Notes: generated by a model from the sequence alone, not told the origin. Positions 12,001-23,014 are shown, counted from the first letter of the stretch. The stretch: 64,000 nucleotides of DNA from Athripsodes cinereus (GCA_947579605.1 OX388305.1:30207542-30271541), one strand, 5' to 3'. Numbers and translations are program-made.

Positions 12001-14259
12001 ACTCGTATATCTCCTGGTTTGTATCTACAAACGTCTGTTACGAAGTTAGTTTGTTTAAATAGTTATGTAGTCGATCAGAGTCATATGGTATCAGGTACCA
12101 TTAAGTTGTTAGACTGTGTGAGGTGTTTTATTTGTGGGTAGCTAATGACTTTCTACTTGGTGAGGCTTACATAGATATAGAATAGGGTAAGTTGGTTGTT
12201 TGTCGGTATTGGTTTTTCTTTTTATTGTTATAATGGGAGTGTTATGTTTGTGTTTTCTATTTGGCGCACCATCTCATCCTCGGTACTACACTCTACGATA
12301 CGACAGAAGAAGGGCAGCAGGGAGAAGGTAAGGAGACTGGTTTCATTACCCTAACAAATCAGGACACGATCAAACAATTAACGCGCAATACACAGGGGTA
12401 AGGAGTCGTAATCCAAACAAACTTTTATATCATTATATATCTATTTTATATTCAATTTATTTGAAATATTTTTTTAAATAATATATCGATTGATTCAATA
12501 AATCGGTGCATTTTGTTTGTTTTATTAAGTGCAAACCCTCTTTGCACATTGCTTGTAATGGTCTACTTTAATAAATGTAAAGTTAATTATTATAATTCAC
12601 AATGCTATTTGAAAACTATATCTGAGAGTTTGGCATGATACCCTTTATACTGAAATCCTGCGTGTTGAATGTTTAGATTTTGTAGACTATAACCTAAGTA
12701 CGATACTTTATGCTTTTATCAAATACGTTTCTTGAAACACGTGATTCACTTTGATTATTATTTGGTGATTAATTATTTCGCAGCGTCATCACTAAGAATT
12801 TAAAGTGCATTTCAAGAAGCGTAGTTATTAAAGCGTCTATTAGAAATAGGTTGTGAATATGTCTCTTGTTTCTACGTGGCAACTATCATTACTATTAATT
12901 TCAATCATCACCAACTATTCACACACCATAATATAATTTTAAGGAAAGCCATCGTTTCATAAAATATACGTTTTTATTTTTATTTTACGACAAATAGCAT
13001 ACACTGCTTGTTGTATTTTTTGCTACATTTTATTAGCTTTTCTTTGCAATTTTAGCACTTTATTTAAATTGCAGTTTTTTTTAACGATTTATCACCATAG
13101 CAATAGGTAATTAGAAATTTAATTTCATGCTATACGTTAACTTGATATTTAAAAATCTTCCCCTAGTGAAGATGCAATAATTAATGTGTTATTTTTATTT
13201 AACAGTCCTATAAAATGTAAAATATTTCTTTGCTATAAAAAGTTGTTTTCCATAAAAAACATCAAAATCTGAATAAATTTCTTGTACAAGTTTGTTTGAA
13301 TCGTTAAAATCGCGTTAATTATTATTTGTGTACTCCAGTTCATTTCAAGATGAATATAAAATGCATAAAACGGGTTCATCCGTAGCCTGGAGGTAGAGTC
13401 TCGGCCTCGTGAACAAGAGGTCCGTGGTTCGATACCAGGTACCGGCAAACTCCCCTTTCACGACACAAGCTTAAAGTAGCTTACTGTGGAAGGTGCATAA
13501 AGTTGTATTTGGGTTTAAAACAAACAAAACCTTTCAAAAAAAATCTCGAGTAAAAAATATCGTTAGTAAAATATTCATGAGTCATCCTAGAGGGTTTAAC
13601 CCCATGAAAAATTATTAATCAATATTGAGTTATGTATGCAGTATGTAGATGTATTCATTCTGTTAAATTGGTGCAAACCTTTTTGAAATAGGTAATCACT
13701 TTTTTAATTTTCTTTTGCCAAAAATGCTTTTTAAAAAAGATAAATGTTTTTCGTTTATTAGGATAACTATATAATGTGGAATATTGTTATACGTACATAT
13801 GCATAAAAGTAAATGTGACAAACAATTTTATTATTAGAGAAATATGTACCTATTTTTAAATACGAAAATATTTGAAATTTGAAATCGATATTTCTCTTTT
13901 ACTAGGTAATTTAAATCTGTATTAAATATTCTTATACATTTATACGAGAAAGTCAACATTCGACTTCACAATTAAGCTAATGATAAACCTTGATAGTTCT
14001 GTTGTTTTTGGTTTTATATATTAAATTTAGAATACCTGTGGGTCAAGTGAGTTTCTATGAAGTGTCCACTTTCTGATTCCATCAGGCACTACACGGGAAG
14101 AGAAGTCAACAGCGCGCCCAAGAAGAAGTCACTGAGTGTGAACCTTCGAGGACTCCAGAAGATTCAGTTTGCTCTGCCGAAGGACCATCAGCCTTTACGG
14201 ATGGACCGAGTGTGGCTTATAGTGAACCATGCTTCGGAACCCCTAGGCAAACAAAGTGA
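2..14259 (+). CDS. GPR158-like: GPR158/GPR179-type class C orphan GPCR, C-terminal part (7 exons, 5' end outside window)
   Basis: Exons are 2-58, 6602-6793, 9055-9279, 9397-9591, 11081-11338, 12307-12327 and 14086-14259. They join in phase 0 at every junction to give the last 373 residues. Visible are TM2 (WTILETILLGTFLLY), TM3 (around GFVVCYGAIILKLYRHL), TM4 (LLKYLLAMVVAVLCYLSAF), TM5 (EAGEMLILVFGIHLSYAS), TM6 (RRFLCAAICVEAAVSGVFY) and TM7 (SQLTSTVVILLIFTPKLW). The extracellular cysteines in VEQCLVEPW and FLACKPLWW fit the conserved TM3-ECL2 disulfide. The cytoplasmic tail has a charged helix (SPEDIRAELKRLYTQLELL) and the motif CSAEGPSAFTDGPSVAYSEP. The family is the orphan class C group of vertebrate GPR158/GPR179 and fly CG31760; GPR158 is known to hold RGS7-Gbeta5 at the plasma membrane and to respond to glycine. 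Whether the insect protein does either is inference. The N-terminal ectodomain and TM1 should lie left of position 1. Introns contain only transposon debris. Confidence 0.93.
909..1578. mobile_element. Non-autonomous DNA transposon with 12-bp TIRs and a 4-bp target duplication
   Basis: Starts CCCAGCAAACAT and ends ATGTTTGCTGGG, flanked on both sides by ACAC (905-908 and 1579-1582). The interior repeats variations of 'cgacctaat', 'taggtca' and 'acgtaaaaattac' and has no coding capacity. Four-base duplications are known for the Sola superfamily, among others, but the assignment is inference. Confidence 0.75.
2399..2475 (-). mobile_element. 3' end of an RTE-type LINE (family with gtagg-cag tail)
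   Basis: On the minus strand it reads through cgttctctctgcctac to ggcgtgagggtata. It matches the ends of the copies at 25.1, 44.6, 52.2 and 54.4 kb, and is followed by a (TAGA)n-like tail. Only about 75 bp remain. Confidence 0.7.
2540..4550 (+). pseudogene. Broken non-LTR retrotransposon: reverse transcriptase remnant
   Basis: Frame-broken RT reads in order: ITPIYKYGDKRN (fingers, near 2625), FDKINHDILIHKLERY (near 2850), GVPQGSYLGP (near 2995), LIYADDTNIF with the catalytic ADD (near 3090), DNIKYLEIIIDRNLKWKEQI (near 3540), then the connection region in an open stretch 3663-4109 (SILQYAIVGWGAAY ... NNLPLDVR). Frameshifts and stops separate these blocks, so it is dead. A 3' UTR of about 400 nt ends in AATAAA and a poly-A run near 4537. 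The motif order fits a Jockey/CR1-like clade. The left boundary is approximate. Confidence 0.85.
4750..4985 (+). pseudogene. Second non-LTR RT fragment (post-RT region)
   Basis: Reads IVERVQNRFLKHLDYRC, then a broken stretch equivalent to ALLENRRTKADMVFLYKLIN. This is the common 'leL.RR...D....YKll' segment downstream of RT in Jockey/CR1-type elements. At least one stop interrupts it. Confidence 0.7.
5256..5335 (-). repeat. Short interspersed repeat, family C (minus copy)
   Basis: On the minus strand it contains gcaggctgttctctg-like sequence reversed to the family's 'agctggctacccca' and 'ccacttgtggga' blocks, ending near 'gtgatggta'. It is related to copies at 22.8, 23.7, 36.2 and 43.2 kb. 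Confidence 0.6.
6602..6793 (+). CDS. GPR158-like: GPCR exon: end of TM2, ECL1, TM3, ICL2, start of TM4
   Basis: Sixty-four codons, phase 0 at both ends, acceptor ttgtttcag and donor atg|gtgagt. Carries the conserved ECL1/TM3 cysteine in VEQCLVEPW and the basic loop EFRTRKAHRWVVRD before TM4. Confidence 0.95.
7371..7553. mobile_element. Foldback MITE with TA target duplication
   Basis: A left arm running from CCAGCAGCGTG through catacaagcaaatatg to catgccctaaa pairs with the right arm, which ends CGCCGCTGG. About 48-bp arms flank an AT-rich centre, and TA occurs on both outer sides (7371-7372, 7552-7553). No coding content. Tc1/mariner-type mobilisation is inferred from the TA duplication. 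Confidence 0.75.
9055..9279 (+). CDS. GPR158-like: GPCR exon: TM4, ECL2, TM5
   Basis: Seventy-five codons, phase 0, acceptor ccctttctcag and donor caa|gtaagt. Contains the ECL2 cysteine (FLACKPLWWDY), partner of the TM3 cysteine in class C receptors, and the TM5 stretch EMLILVFGIHLSYAS. Confidence 0.95.
9397..9591 (+). CDS. GPR158-like: GPCR exon: TM6 and TM7
   Basis: Sixty-five codons, phase 0, acceptor ttgtacag and donor cag|gtaatt. Encodes RRFLCAAICVEAAVSGVFY (TM6), the short loop TLHPDHVYLAYF and TM7 ending KLWYQHKQ. The preceding intron is only 117 nt, the shortest of this gene. Confidence 0.95.
10195..10367. mobile_element. CACTGAG foldback MITE, 173 bp
   Basis: Begins CACTGAGAAAAATACT and ends with its complement (..TTTCTCAGTG), flanked by TA on both sides (10193-10194 and 10368-10369). 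It is almost one hairpin centred on ttagtacgaatcgtacta. A longer relative lies at 35107-35373. Confidence 0.85.
11081..11338 (+). CDS. GPR158-like: GPCR exon: membrane-proximal cytoplasmic tail with a charged helix
   Basis: Eighty-six codons, phase 0, acceptor ataattttag and donor cag|gtaata. After VRSLAQEFSCRLPVD comes ALSDADVAELSLADMSPEDI and a helix likely to form a coiled coil, then a basic stretch (HISKRRGGRKVAHRRFSLQ). In GPR158 the cytoplasmic helix after TM7 contributes to RGS7-Gbeta5 binding; that role is only inferred here. Confidence 0.93.
12307..12327 (+). CDS. GPR158-like: 21-nt microexon of the GPCR (KKGSREK)
   Basis: Seven codons between a cgacag acceptor and a gtaagg donor, phase 0 at both ends. 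The peptide KKGSREK is what I recall directly after RRFSLQ in insect homologues, and it joins smoothly to the next exon (ALHGKR). The acceptor tract is only moderately pyrimidine-rich. Because it is in phase 0, skipping it would keep the frame. Confidence 0.72.
13372..13535 (+). mobile_element. tRNA-derived SINE, family B
   Basis: The head has an A-box-like stretch (tagcctggaggtagagtc) and a clear B-box (GGTTCGATACC), followed by a unique body 'cctttcacgacacaagctt' and 'tgtatttgggtt'. A head-truncated minus copy sits at 58753-58871 in a Tango6 intron. Confidence 0.8.
14086..14259 (+). CDS. GPR158-like: Last coding exon of the GPCR
   Basis: Fifty-seven codons then TGA, after the acceptor ccatcag. 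The chosen frame reads EEVTECEPSRTPEDSVCSAE and GPSAFTDGPSVAYSEPCF, an acidic, serine-rich tail typical of insect members. The longer overlapping open frame at 14057-14389 (starting MKCPLSDS) is out of frame with the rest of the gene and is treated as a shadow. Confidence 0.88.
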   Translation, partial: ALHGKRSQQRAQEEVTECEPSRTPEDSVCSAEGPSAFTDGPSVAYSEPCFGTPRQTK

Positions 14260-14518
14260 CGGCCAAAGGTGCTGCCGACTGTACGCTTCCTCACATCCGT
14301 CACTAAACAGGATCATACACCATCTCAAGCTGTTTAAATACCTTGTTCCCATCTTACTCCACGTTGGTATCGTATTTCCTAAATTGTGAATCAGTGCACA
14401 TTATACCCATTACCCATTACCACCCTCTAAGTGTACCTACCTCTTAAGTTTCTCATGTACGTACATTGAGGTATCGTTTAGTTCCACTATAATTTACCAA
14501 ACACTTCGTAACAAGTTT

Positions 14519-14542
14519 AATAAATTTTCTTGAGTAAATAAA
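14519..14542 (+). terminator. Candidate polyadenylation signals of the GPCR gene
   Basis: Two AATAAA hexamers (14519-14524 and 14537-14542) lie about 260-280 nt after the stop codon. They are the first canonical signals downstream. More distal signals exist in this AT-rich DNA, so the true 3' end is uncertain. Confidence 0.45.
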
Positions 14543-14559
14543 ATCTTTTAATATGAACG

Positions 14560-17500
14560 GTCTGTGTTGTGAATAATGTCCTTACTACATTGACTGATAT
14601 CTTCGACATGTATCGCATGGCTGAATTGATGTTGAAATATAAATCAACTTGTAGAGTAACATTTCCAGAATACTTATATATTCTCATATCCATACTACAT
14701 AGGTTTAGCACTAATAATAAATTATTATCTAATAGTTATTACACAAAATATCTCAGTTGGTCGGTTCTTCATACACCTACCTGCTAAAATAGAATTTACT
14801 CATTTGTTTGTATTAGTATTTATTTAAGCAATAAACGGCTTTCGCCTTTTACAATATTGCATTGTGTTTCAGGATTGAAATATTTGTATTATTAATTTTG
14901 GATTACAACATTCATATATACCTTTCTGAATATTACATTATTGTCTTTCACAAACCTGACACGAAATTTCTTCATGATGGACAGAATTTTGTAAAATATA
15001 TTATGTCATAAAATAATGTACTTGAAAATCTCATAGATAGTCCAAATAATATTAGAGCTGTCGATATATAATAATGGCTAAGAAAGTGATGGTTTGTGAA
15101 TATATTTTGTACATTCTTTTTTAGTACATTCTATTCATAATCCATATCCTTATCTATGATGGCGTGCATAGATACATACAAACGTAGTAGGTAGGTTTAT
15201 TCTATATTGTTTTCTTTACTTACTTCAGTAGTTGTATTCCCCTCACCATCTATCGATTTCTTATAAAACTATGAGAGAAGTGAAACATCGGACGGCACCT
15301 GAGAAGTCTCCAGCAGATAATAAGCTATGTACCTAGAAGAATGTAAACTATAGAACTGTTTGTGTAATGGTAAAGGGACATCTGTTGTAAACATCAATAA
15401 ATAATAATATAATAAAAAATAATGTATTATTACATTTTTGAATTATTAAAATTTGAAATAAACTTTTTGTTTATGTTCTAGTTGTAATATTTTTTGTTTA
15501 GTGCGTTAGAATTTTGCATTTTATTGAAGTCGTTGTAAAAAATATTGTATTTAGAAAATATTTTGTGAAATTTGTGACCAAAGTTTGGTAATTTTATATG
15601 CGAGATGAATATATCTTTATATAATAAAAAAATAACAAAAAATTGTCTGCAAATCTTTATGAACACTCCACAGTAATATTAATTTTTAGAGGTTGATTTG
15701 GAAATAAGTATTTAAAGTAATATATCTACATAATTCATAAAACAAACAATACTTATACTCGTATAACCAAATGACTGATATATACATACCTACAATGTAT
15801 GTGTAATAAATATAAATATACATATTGCTTGTCCCATTCCTTTACACCATTTTTATGTAACATAACATAAAGATAATACTTTCAATGATTTGATAGTATG
15901 ATATCGACCAAAAATACATTGTAGCGTTGACATTGTGTCATTCACATTTTTTCTCACTAGTAATAAATTCAAATATTAAGCACTGCATTTAGGAATACCA
16001 TTCAACCATAATTCAAAGATTTTTGGGTTGACACAAATAACAGGTATCTGAAACAGTTGCAGAATGATTGAGTTAGTTGGCTTGCATTTTATTAAAGATC
16101 GAAGTGGAATTGAATGGTTTTATATGAAGTACAACTACAAAATCCATCTAGGATTATACAGAAATCCTTAGCTAACCAAAAAGTTGTGTAAATAATTAAT
16201 ATTGTTAGTATAGGGAGGTTTTGTGTTATTTAATAACAAAGTATGTAAATGTAAAATGATGATATCCTCACTCCATTCTAGGGTTGCACAGGCATCAATG
16301 ATATTAAGAATAATATTATATTATTCAATCTTAAGTCATAGATTGAAGTACCAATAAAAAAAATTGTAAATAAAGGTGTAACCATAATAAATATTATAAT
16401 ACATAATATTGTAGGTGCCATATTGGAATAATGGGTAACAAAATGTTATAAATACATATAATATTATTATATTGTTTCAATATATATATACATACATCTA
16501 TGATAAAATTAAATACTTAATATACCTACTCATAACAAGTGATTAAGATCATACACACCTTCTACGTGAGTAGAATTGTAAAAATATTTATTTCATGTTA
16601 GTGTTATATAGCCACCCTTCCTAGTCTCACTAAGCTATTAAAACATCGACATCATGTCATTTGAAAAATATAGGTACTTCCAAATATAATTGATATGCTA
16701 TAAAATTATCTTTCTTTTGTCTGTTGTATTCAAATAAGTCTACAATCTACAAACACAGCAAAGTAGATAATTTAAAAAAAATATTATATTACTGAGTTTT
16801 CGATATTTATTTTTTAACATTCCGACGACAGTGATAATGGTTTTCTTCAATGAAATGTTTATTTACTTTGTATATGTACTACACTTCTTATTTTTTAATT
16901 TATATCTTGTCGTCCAATAGAAAGTTGTTGATTATACAAACATCTTGTGCTTGATTTTACATAGCTAATGTGAAATAGAAAAATAAATGTTAGGTACAAA
17001 TACATTACTGTAGATGGTTCTTCAGGTAACTTTGTATTAAAATATAAGCAAAATACATAGATCATCATTCTATCACGCGGGGTAGACTAAAATATATCAT
17101 ATAAGTATTCATCTTTCATGAATTGTAAATGATTAAACGCGTACATGATGTGACATAGCTCTCATTTATATCCATCACTATTATTATAATTTTGAATGTG
17201 TAACAATTCCTGTCACACCTAATATTATATTAATACATTTAAACTATGTAAATTATGATAACAACAGAAAAGCAGTTTACTTTGAAAGCTGATATTATAC
17301 TTTAAATAACTAAATGAAAACACTTTATCAAGGGTTTATTATGAATATGTGTAATTAATGTATTACTCGAGTGAGTTGGGTTCACTCGTCCAGTGGTTGG
17401 TAATGAAAAAAATACTCATATTGACGTAACTAACAACTTATTATTGTGTAAAGTGTCTACATATTGTTCTTTTATTATTGATTAGATGATTTATGATATT

Positions 17501-20500
17501 TTTGTAGGATTTCACAATATATTTTAATATTACTATAATTGATAAAAAAAAATCTTACAGAAAAAACAACATAGTACATGAAATTTAACCGACATTTGAA
17601 TATGTGAAGAAAAAATATTGTTTTTAGATATTTCTAGAAGTTGAACTTATACATACACGAACATTGTTTTAGATAATACATATATATACATTTGTCATAC
17701 TCTCAACTACCAATGAGAATACATTACCTACTATAGAGTGACGTGCCAAAGATTGCTTATTACATTTTTTACACTAAATAATAAAATTAGTCATATAATA
17801 AATGGAAACTACTGATAAGTTACAAAAATATGTCCAATAAAAACATAAATTTGCATTAAACCTTCAGTACAATATAATATAAATATATAACTAGAAGATA
17901 GGATAGAGATATTGACTTTTATAATATTGGAGAAATACTTCTTCTGAAAAGTTTCATAATGAAATATTTCTAATTGATTATCATATGCTAATCATATGTG
18001 TATCCTGTCATTTACAGTTTTGTCCATTTGCAAAATTAACCTTTTTTTATTAATATTTTATTTTTGTGTGTAGAAATGCATTTATTAGCTCGTTATGAAA
18101 TAAGTATTTCCATAGTAAACAAACTGTAAATAAATACATGTACACATTATAGAAAATTTTCATTTTTATTTATTTATATATCAGTATATAATGTTACATT
18201 TAAATGAATCAATAAACAAAATTCCAAACACTTTCGAATGTGTCTGCTATTATGTTTCTTCATATTTGTCACATTTTATTGACAACCGTAATTACTGAAA
18301 ATTTTGAATTCAACTTCTTACTACAGACTAATTGGTGCTTGTTTTTATAAGATAATACCAAAGACAAAGTATAACATAATTTGTACCTATTCCTTTTTGT
18401 ATTGGCAATTTCTTAACCTGTTTACAAAACTCTTTTTTTTATATTATCATCATTGATTTTTTTATCTATGCATATTCACTAAAATATTGGCGAAAAGTTA
18501 TTAGTTCAGAAATTTAATTCACTCTTTATAATCAATCAATCGCATTTAAAAAATTACGCTTTATGATGAGTTCTGCAGATATTTTTAAATATGTATCTAA
18601 ATGATTTTTAACCTTTTTAAATCTCCATAGGTATGAAATGTTATGTATGTTTCAAATATTAGAAAATAATAAATGTGCTTGTATAAATATTTGATACAAA
18701 TGTTATAAATACCTATTTATATTTCTGTTGGTAAATTATTTATGAAATAAATAATATTGATAAAAAAAAACGTCCATAAATTCATCACATATGCTCCTTG
18801 TTTAATTTTCTTGACACCAAATTAATATATATATATATTAATAAAATATAAAAAATCTGTTTATAGTATATTTGGACTGTAGCATATCATCATAACTGTA
18901 TAGGAAGATGAAAACTCTAAAATATTTTATTCCAGTTAAATTAAAAAAAAACTATTTGGAAGAATATGCGCCAACTTTTCATCTTATTTCTTTTTATACC
19001 AAATCACCCGTAATTGAATGAATCATTACAATTTAATTATTATAATGAAATGTCATGTATATTCAAAGTATACAAGTGGATGGAGAAAATGTCAATGGTT
19101 CGGAGAAAAAAGGTTAGTATGAATAATTCTGTTCAATAATACCTGAATTATGTTTTGACTTAACATACATACTTTTATCATAGAGAGTTTTACATATTTA
19201 ATGTTAATTGTGAGCGTTTTGTTGAGTAAATTAATTTCTGTCTGAACCTAATTCTGATTGTTATTAATTTTCACAGGACCACTAACAACTATGAAGGTAC
19301 CTATACTCGTATGCATCCTAGTAGGTATATGTGTAGTCTAAAATGATTTACGTGTACTCATTCATTTACTGACCTTACTTACAGGTGTATATAACATTTT
19401 TGAAATATGAATCAGGGTTTACTCAAATTTATCCTTGTGTAATGTGTTAAATCCGCAGTGAGATTTTTCCCAGAAATTATTATTAAAATTAATATTACAC
19501 TACATTTATTCTAGAATTTCTGAAAATATTCTTAAATGTCTTTTAAAAGAGATGCTTTAAAATGTGTCAATGAATTATTGTGTGAAAATAAAAACTTGTA
19601 TTTCACATATCTCTGTCTCTCATCACTTTTATCTCATTATAAAAGGAAGCAAAAAATACCCTGATGTTATTTATTACGACTTTTGTGCAAAATGCAACCT
19701 TGTCAAAAACACAGATAATAATTATTATTATTGTTATCATTAAAACACGTTACGCACTGGACAATAAATTTTAATGCTTTGTTTGGTTTCTCTACTATCT
19801 ACTCACTTAGGGTAAATGGTAAACATGTTATGAGTAGCAACATACTTAAATAATATAGAACAATAAACAAATCTGCAGAGTAAACGTAGTTGCTTGCGGG
19901 AAAAATAAAAAAAATAATAAAATATATTAAAGATAGACTAGAGGTATAAACCATATCAAGAATACTGAATATTCATACAAATCAAGTAAGTTTCAGTTAG
20001 AACATAAACAAAATCACCTGGAAACATAGCAACGCCTGATATTATGCAACTTCTGTAGATCTCAATTTCTATGATAATGCTACCGTGCATTCGTATGTAT
20101 AAATACTCGTATTATGCATACGGACAATGGGGAACTTTCACAAAAAAATATTTTCAACCCAAAAAATAGTACAGAAAATAAGAAAAATTATGGTACTTTT
20201 TATATTTTTAAAAGTGCATTTTTAAGGTTTTTATCACCATTTAAAAAAGCAATTTTCACACTTCGCCGCAAAAAGGTCCACTCGTGGCGGAGCAGTGTTT
20301 GACAATATCAGGCGCTACAAACAGTACTAAGAGTGAAATGTGTGGCAATACAAAATAGCGCCTAGCGACGTCACACCGGACTAATTCAATAACAGAAAAT
20401 ATGGATTTTTAAAATGAAAATAATGAATGAAAAGTTTTATTTTATGGTTTCTTATTAGGATATTCGTGATCAGCGTATATTTATTAATATGAATTGATAA

Positions 20501-20650
20501 CATTTATTCATATTCCTCACACATGCATGTTCCCTATTTTGTAAAACGCCGTTTACTCACAACATGATCTCAAGGGTGTCGTATACCACGTTCATCACCC
20601 GAAATTCCTAGCAAAAAGGTGCGTCTTTAGCCTTCTTCTAAAATTCTCTT
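14560..20650. other. Gene-poor AT-rich interval
   Basis: I see no gene, tRNA or clear transposon here. It is dominated by A/T runs, 'taatattat' words and scattered AATAAA hexamers. 14820-14870 weakly resembles a LINE tail on the minus strand (aaggcgaaagccg). 20260-20390 is locally less AT-rich and contains gcgacgtcacaccggact, unexplained. Confidence 0.6.
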
Positions 20651-21129
20651 CATTCGTCTCCTCTCGGAGACTCAGAGTACTTACTATCTAGAATGATTGT
20701 AGACCGGATTGTAGATCCCACTGCTATTTCTAGGTGTGTGGGTGTTAGGGATGTACATAAATGCTCACATAAATCCAGATTTATTATCCAAATAAAATTA
20801 TGCAAAGTTTCAAATTTCAGTGTGTACAGATGCACACATAAATATTTAAACCCTAAACCTTATTATATCTTCAATGGACTATAATAACTCACATATTACG
20901 AGATCTCATCTTGTAGGCAGGCTTTAGGCTACAAACATTTTGAATTTCTTACTTATTTAAAGAGATATTTATGTTTACATATTTGTATGGAATTAAAATA
21001 CATATATTGTTGATAACATGATGAAACATGGTCATAGAAATCTCAAAACTATTTGAATCATATTGTTACCAGATTTGAAATAATTAACTCAAATATTTAC
21101 CATTTCCTTGAATTTATTCTTTTTACAAG

Positions 21130-21379
21130 TGCTAATTTTGTCAATATCTGTTATTTTAGAAGGATTATCTATGTAACAGTTACGAGACATTTTGAATGTT
21201 TTTTAAGTACCTATTCTACAATGCACATCCGTTACTTGATTATTTAAATCGCGATCGATTTCGTCAATGGTATAGGTTTACCGAAATCGATCGCGATTTA
21301 AATAATCAAGTAACGGATGTGCATTGTAGAATACTTAAAAAACATTCAAAATGCTAATTTTGTCATTGGATGTTATTTT
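21130..21379. repeat. Near-perfect inverted repeat (arms 72-76 bp) nested between short direct repeats
   Basis: Arm 21188-21263 is the reverse complement of 21282-21353 except for a 4-base insertion (ccta) in the left arm; the loop is 18 nt. The outer sequence 'tgctaattttgtca' occurs at 21130 and again at 21352, followed in both cases by a similar 'tgttatttt'. Such identity in neutral DNA implies a recent origin. Confidence 0.9.
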
Positions 21380-22170
21380 CCTGAGAGAAGCCGGGTGAAA
21401 CTACTCTAGTATTTAAACAATTATTTTTATCGTAGATACTCGTACTATTGAAAATCATAGTTTTCAAAATATCACGAATATAATGAAAGTATTTCCGGGT
21501 AAGTGTCAGCACACGACATGATAATCTAACTGCCATGTACAAGGACTTTATGTAGGTAGGTAAGTAATATCCCACGTGTCCTCAAACAAAAGCTTGTGAA
21601 GAGTCCTCGTCTCTCAAGTCTCCTTCAACTTCAGCATGACAATGGAGGTTGCTCAAGTGGACTATTGGAGCTCATAGCGAGCAGCTCTTTCTTTTAAACA
21701 ACTTCTCTTTTGTATTTTATACTGTCGCGTGCACCTTTTGTGCGGTGGTTTAATTAGTATGACGAGATCACAGCCAGACACTAAATGAGCAAATTTAGCA
21801 TATTTTTTTTTTGACAATTATTAAGCGTCTTTTTTATACCCACCGATAAGAATGAAATTACTTTTATTTATATATTCATTCTTCACATACAATTTCATAT
21901 TTAAATTAAATACAACCAATATACAGGAGGCGAGTTTACCACCAAGCTGTGATCTCTTCCAATTAACCCAAAACTCCTTTTCCTTAAAAGTTTTTCTAAC
22001 TATCTACTACAATATATTAGAAAAGCGAAAATTCACTTAAGCATTTTCAAATTAATTGATTTAATTAGCTATAAATTGATTTATTTAAGTAAAACGTTTT
22101 TATTTTAATTGAAATAAAAGATCACAATTTTTTGCTTGTTATGTGTGATACATTATAATTTTTTTTTCAG

Positions 22171-22233
22171 CCTTGGGAGCCACGTATCCGGAGTTTTTCA
22201 GCATCCATAGTTCAAACATGTAATGAAAATTAA
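22171..22233 (+). CDS. Candidate isolated terminal exon (PWEPRIRSFSASIVQTCNEN)
   Basis: A strong acceptor (tttttttttcag) precedes 20 codons and a TAA. The peptide is rich in R and S and looks coding, and an AATAAA follows near 22276. It would be phase 0, the same phase as every intron of the upstream GPCR gene, so an alternative 3' end of that gene is conceivable. No upstream partner exon is proven. It could be chance. Confidence 0.3.
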   Translation, partial: PWEPRIRSFSASIVQTCNEN

Positions 22234-22469
22234 AGTAAGTTACTCAATGTATTAAAGTTTATATTAAATTAAGTTGAAATAAAATGATCGCAATATATGT
22301 ATGTGTCTGTCCTTATCTTCCGAAAATAATTATAATAAAAATAACGAATTTATATACATGAACCCTTTGTAATATGTGTTCTCATTCGTCGATTGTAATT
22401 AATTAAGAAGGGTTGATTTTATGTAATTAGAATAAGTTAAGTATCTCATTAATAAACAAGTATAGAATC

Positions 22470-22815
22470 GAGGACCGACATAAATAGAAACAAAGCACTA
22501 TTGCGAACTGCCGAAATGAAGACACTCCGCGCTATTCTGGGAAAAACACTGAGGGACAGAATCAGAAACACAGTAATACGCGAGATCTGTGATTGTCAGA
22601 TGGGGCAGGAAAAGAAGAAGCTTCTGGCGCGACCAAGTAGTATGAATGAGCGGTAATAGACTCCCTCAAGTAGCCGCAAACAACGTGCCAACAGGAACTC
22701 GACAACCTGGAAGACCTGCAAAGAGATGGCGAGATAGCTGGAGCTCTGTGTCCCAGGAGACCTCGACGCCATAAAAGCAATTTTACAGATCTACTAAAAG
22801 AGAGAGAAGAAGAAA
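22470..22815 (+). pseudogene. LINE C-terminal RT-region fragment
   Basis: Frame-shifted blocks read AEMKTLRAILGKTLRDRIRN, then RLPQVAANNVPTGTRQPGRP and AKRWRDSWS. This is the basic 'GRP..RW.D' tail seen downstream of RT in RTE/CR1-like elements. Several breaks; not functional. Confidence 0.75.
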
Positions 22816-22831
22816 TATTTCATTCCTTCCC

Positions 22832-23014
22832 GTAATTTTTTGAGTGTCCTGTAGAAGACAGGCGTTCGAAAAAACAGACATTATGAGGTCCACCCAATCT
22901 GAATGTCTCATTTTTATTGGCACAAAAAGAACGGCTTAGATGTTTATAATATGTATATGGCTGATGCTAGCTACCCCAATTGTGGATGATCCCGTGATGG
23001 TATATTAATAATAG
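22832..23014 (+). repeat. Short interspersed repeat, family C
   Basis: Blocks 'tgagtgtcctgtagaagaca', 'ggcgttcgaaaaaac', 'ctgaatgtct' and 'gctagctacccca' end in 'ccgtgatggtat' plus a TAATAA tail. Alignable along its length with the 43.2-kb copy. Confidence 0.7.

Noticed and set aside
13372..13450. tRNA gene
   Set aside because: Same reasoning; a second copy with the same body sits at 58.8 kb.
14057..14389. 110-codon ORF over the last receptor exon
   Set aside because: Wrong frame: the in-phase frame gives the recognisable CSAEGPSAFTDGPSVAYSEP tail and stops at 14259.
20114..20302. 62-codon + ORF with Lys-rich content
   Set aside because: Composition follows the local A-rich DNA; no splice sites or motif support it.
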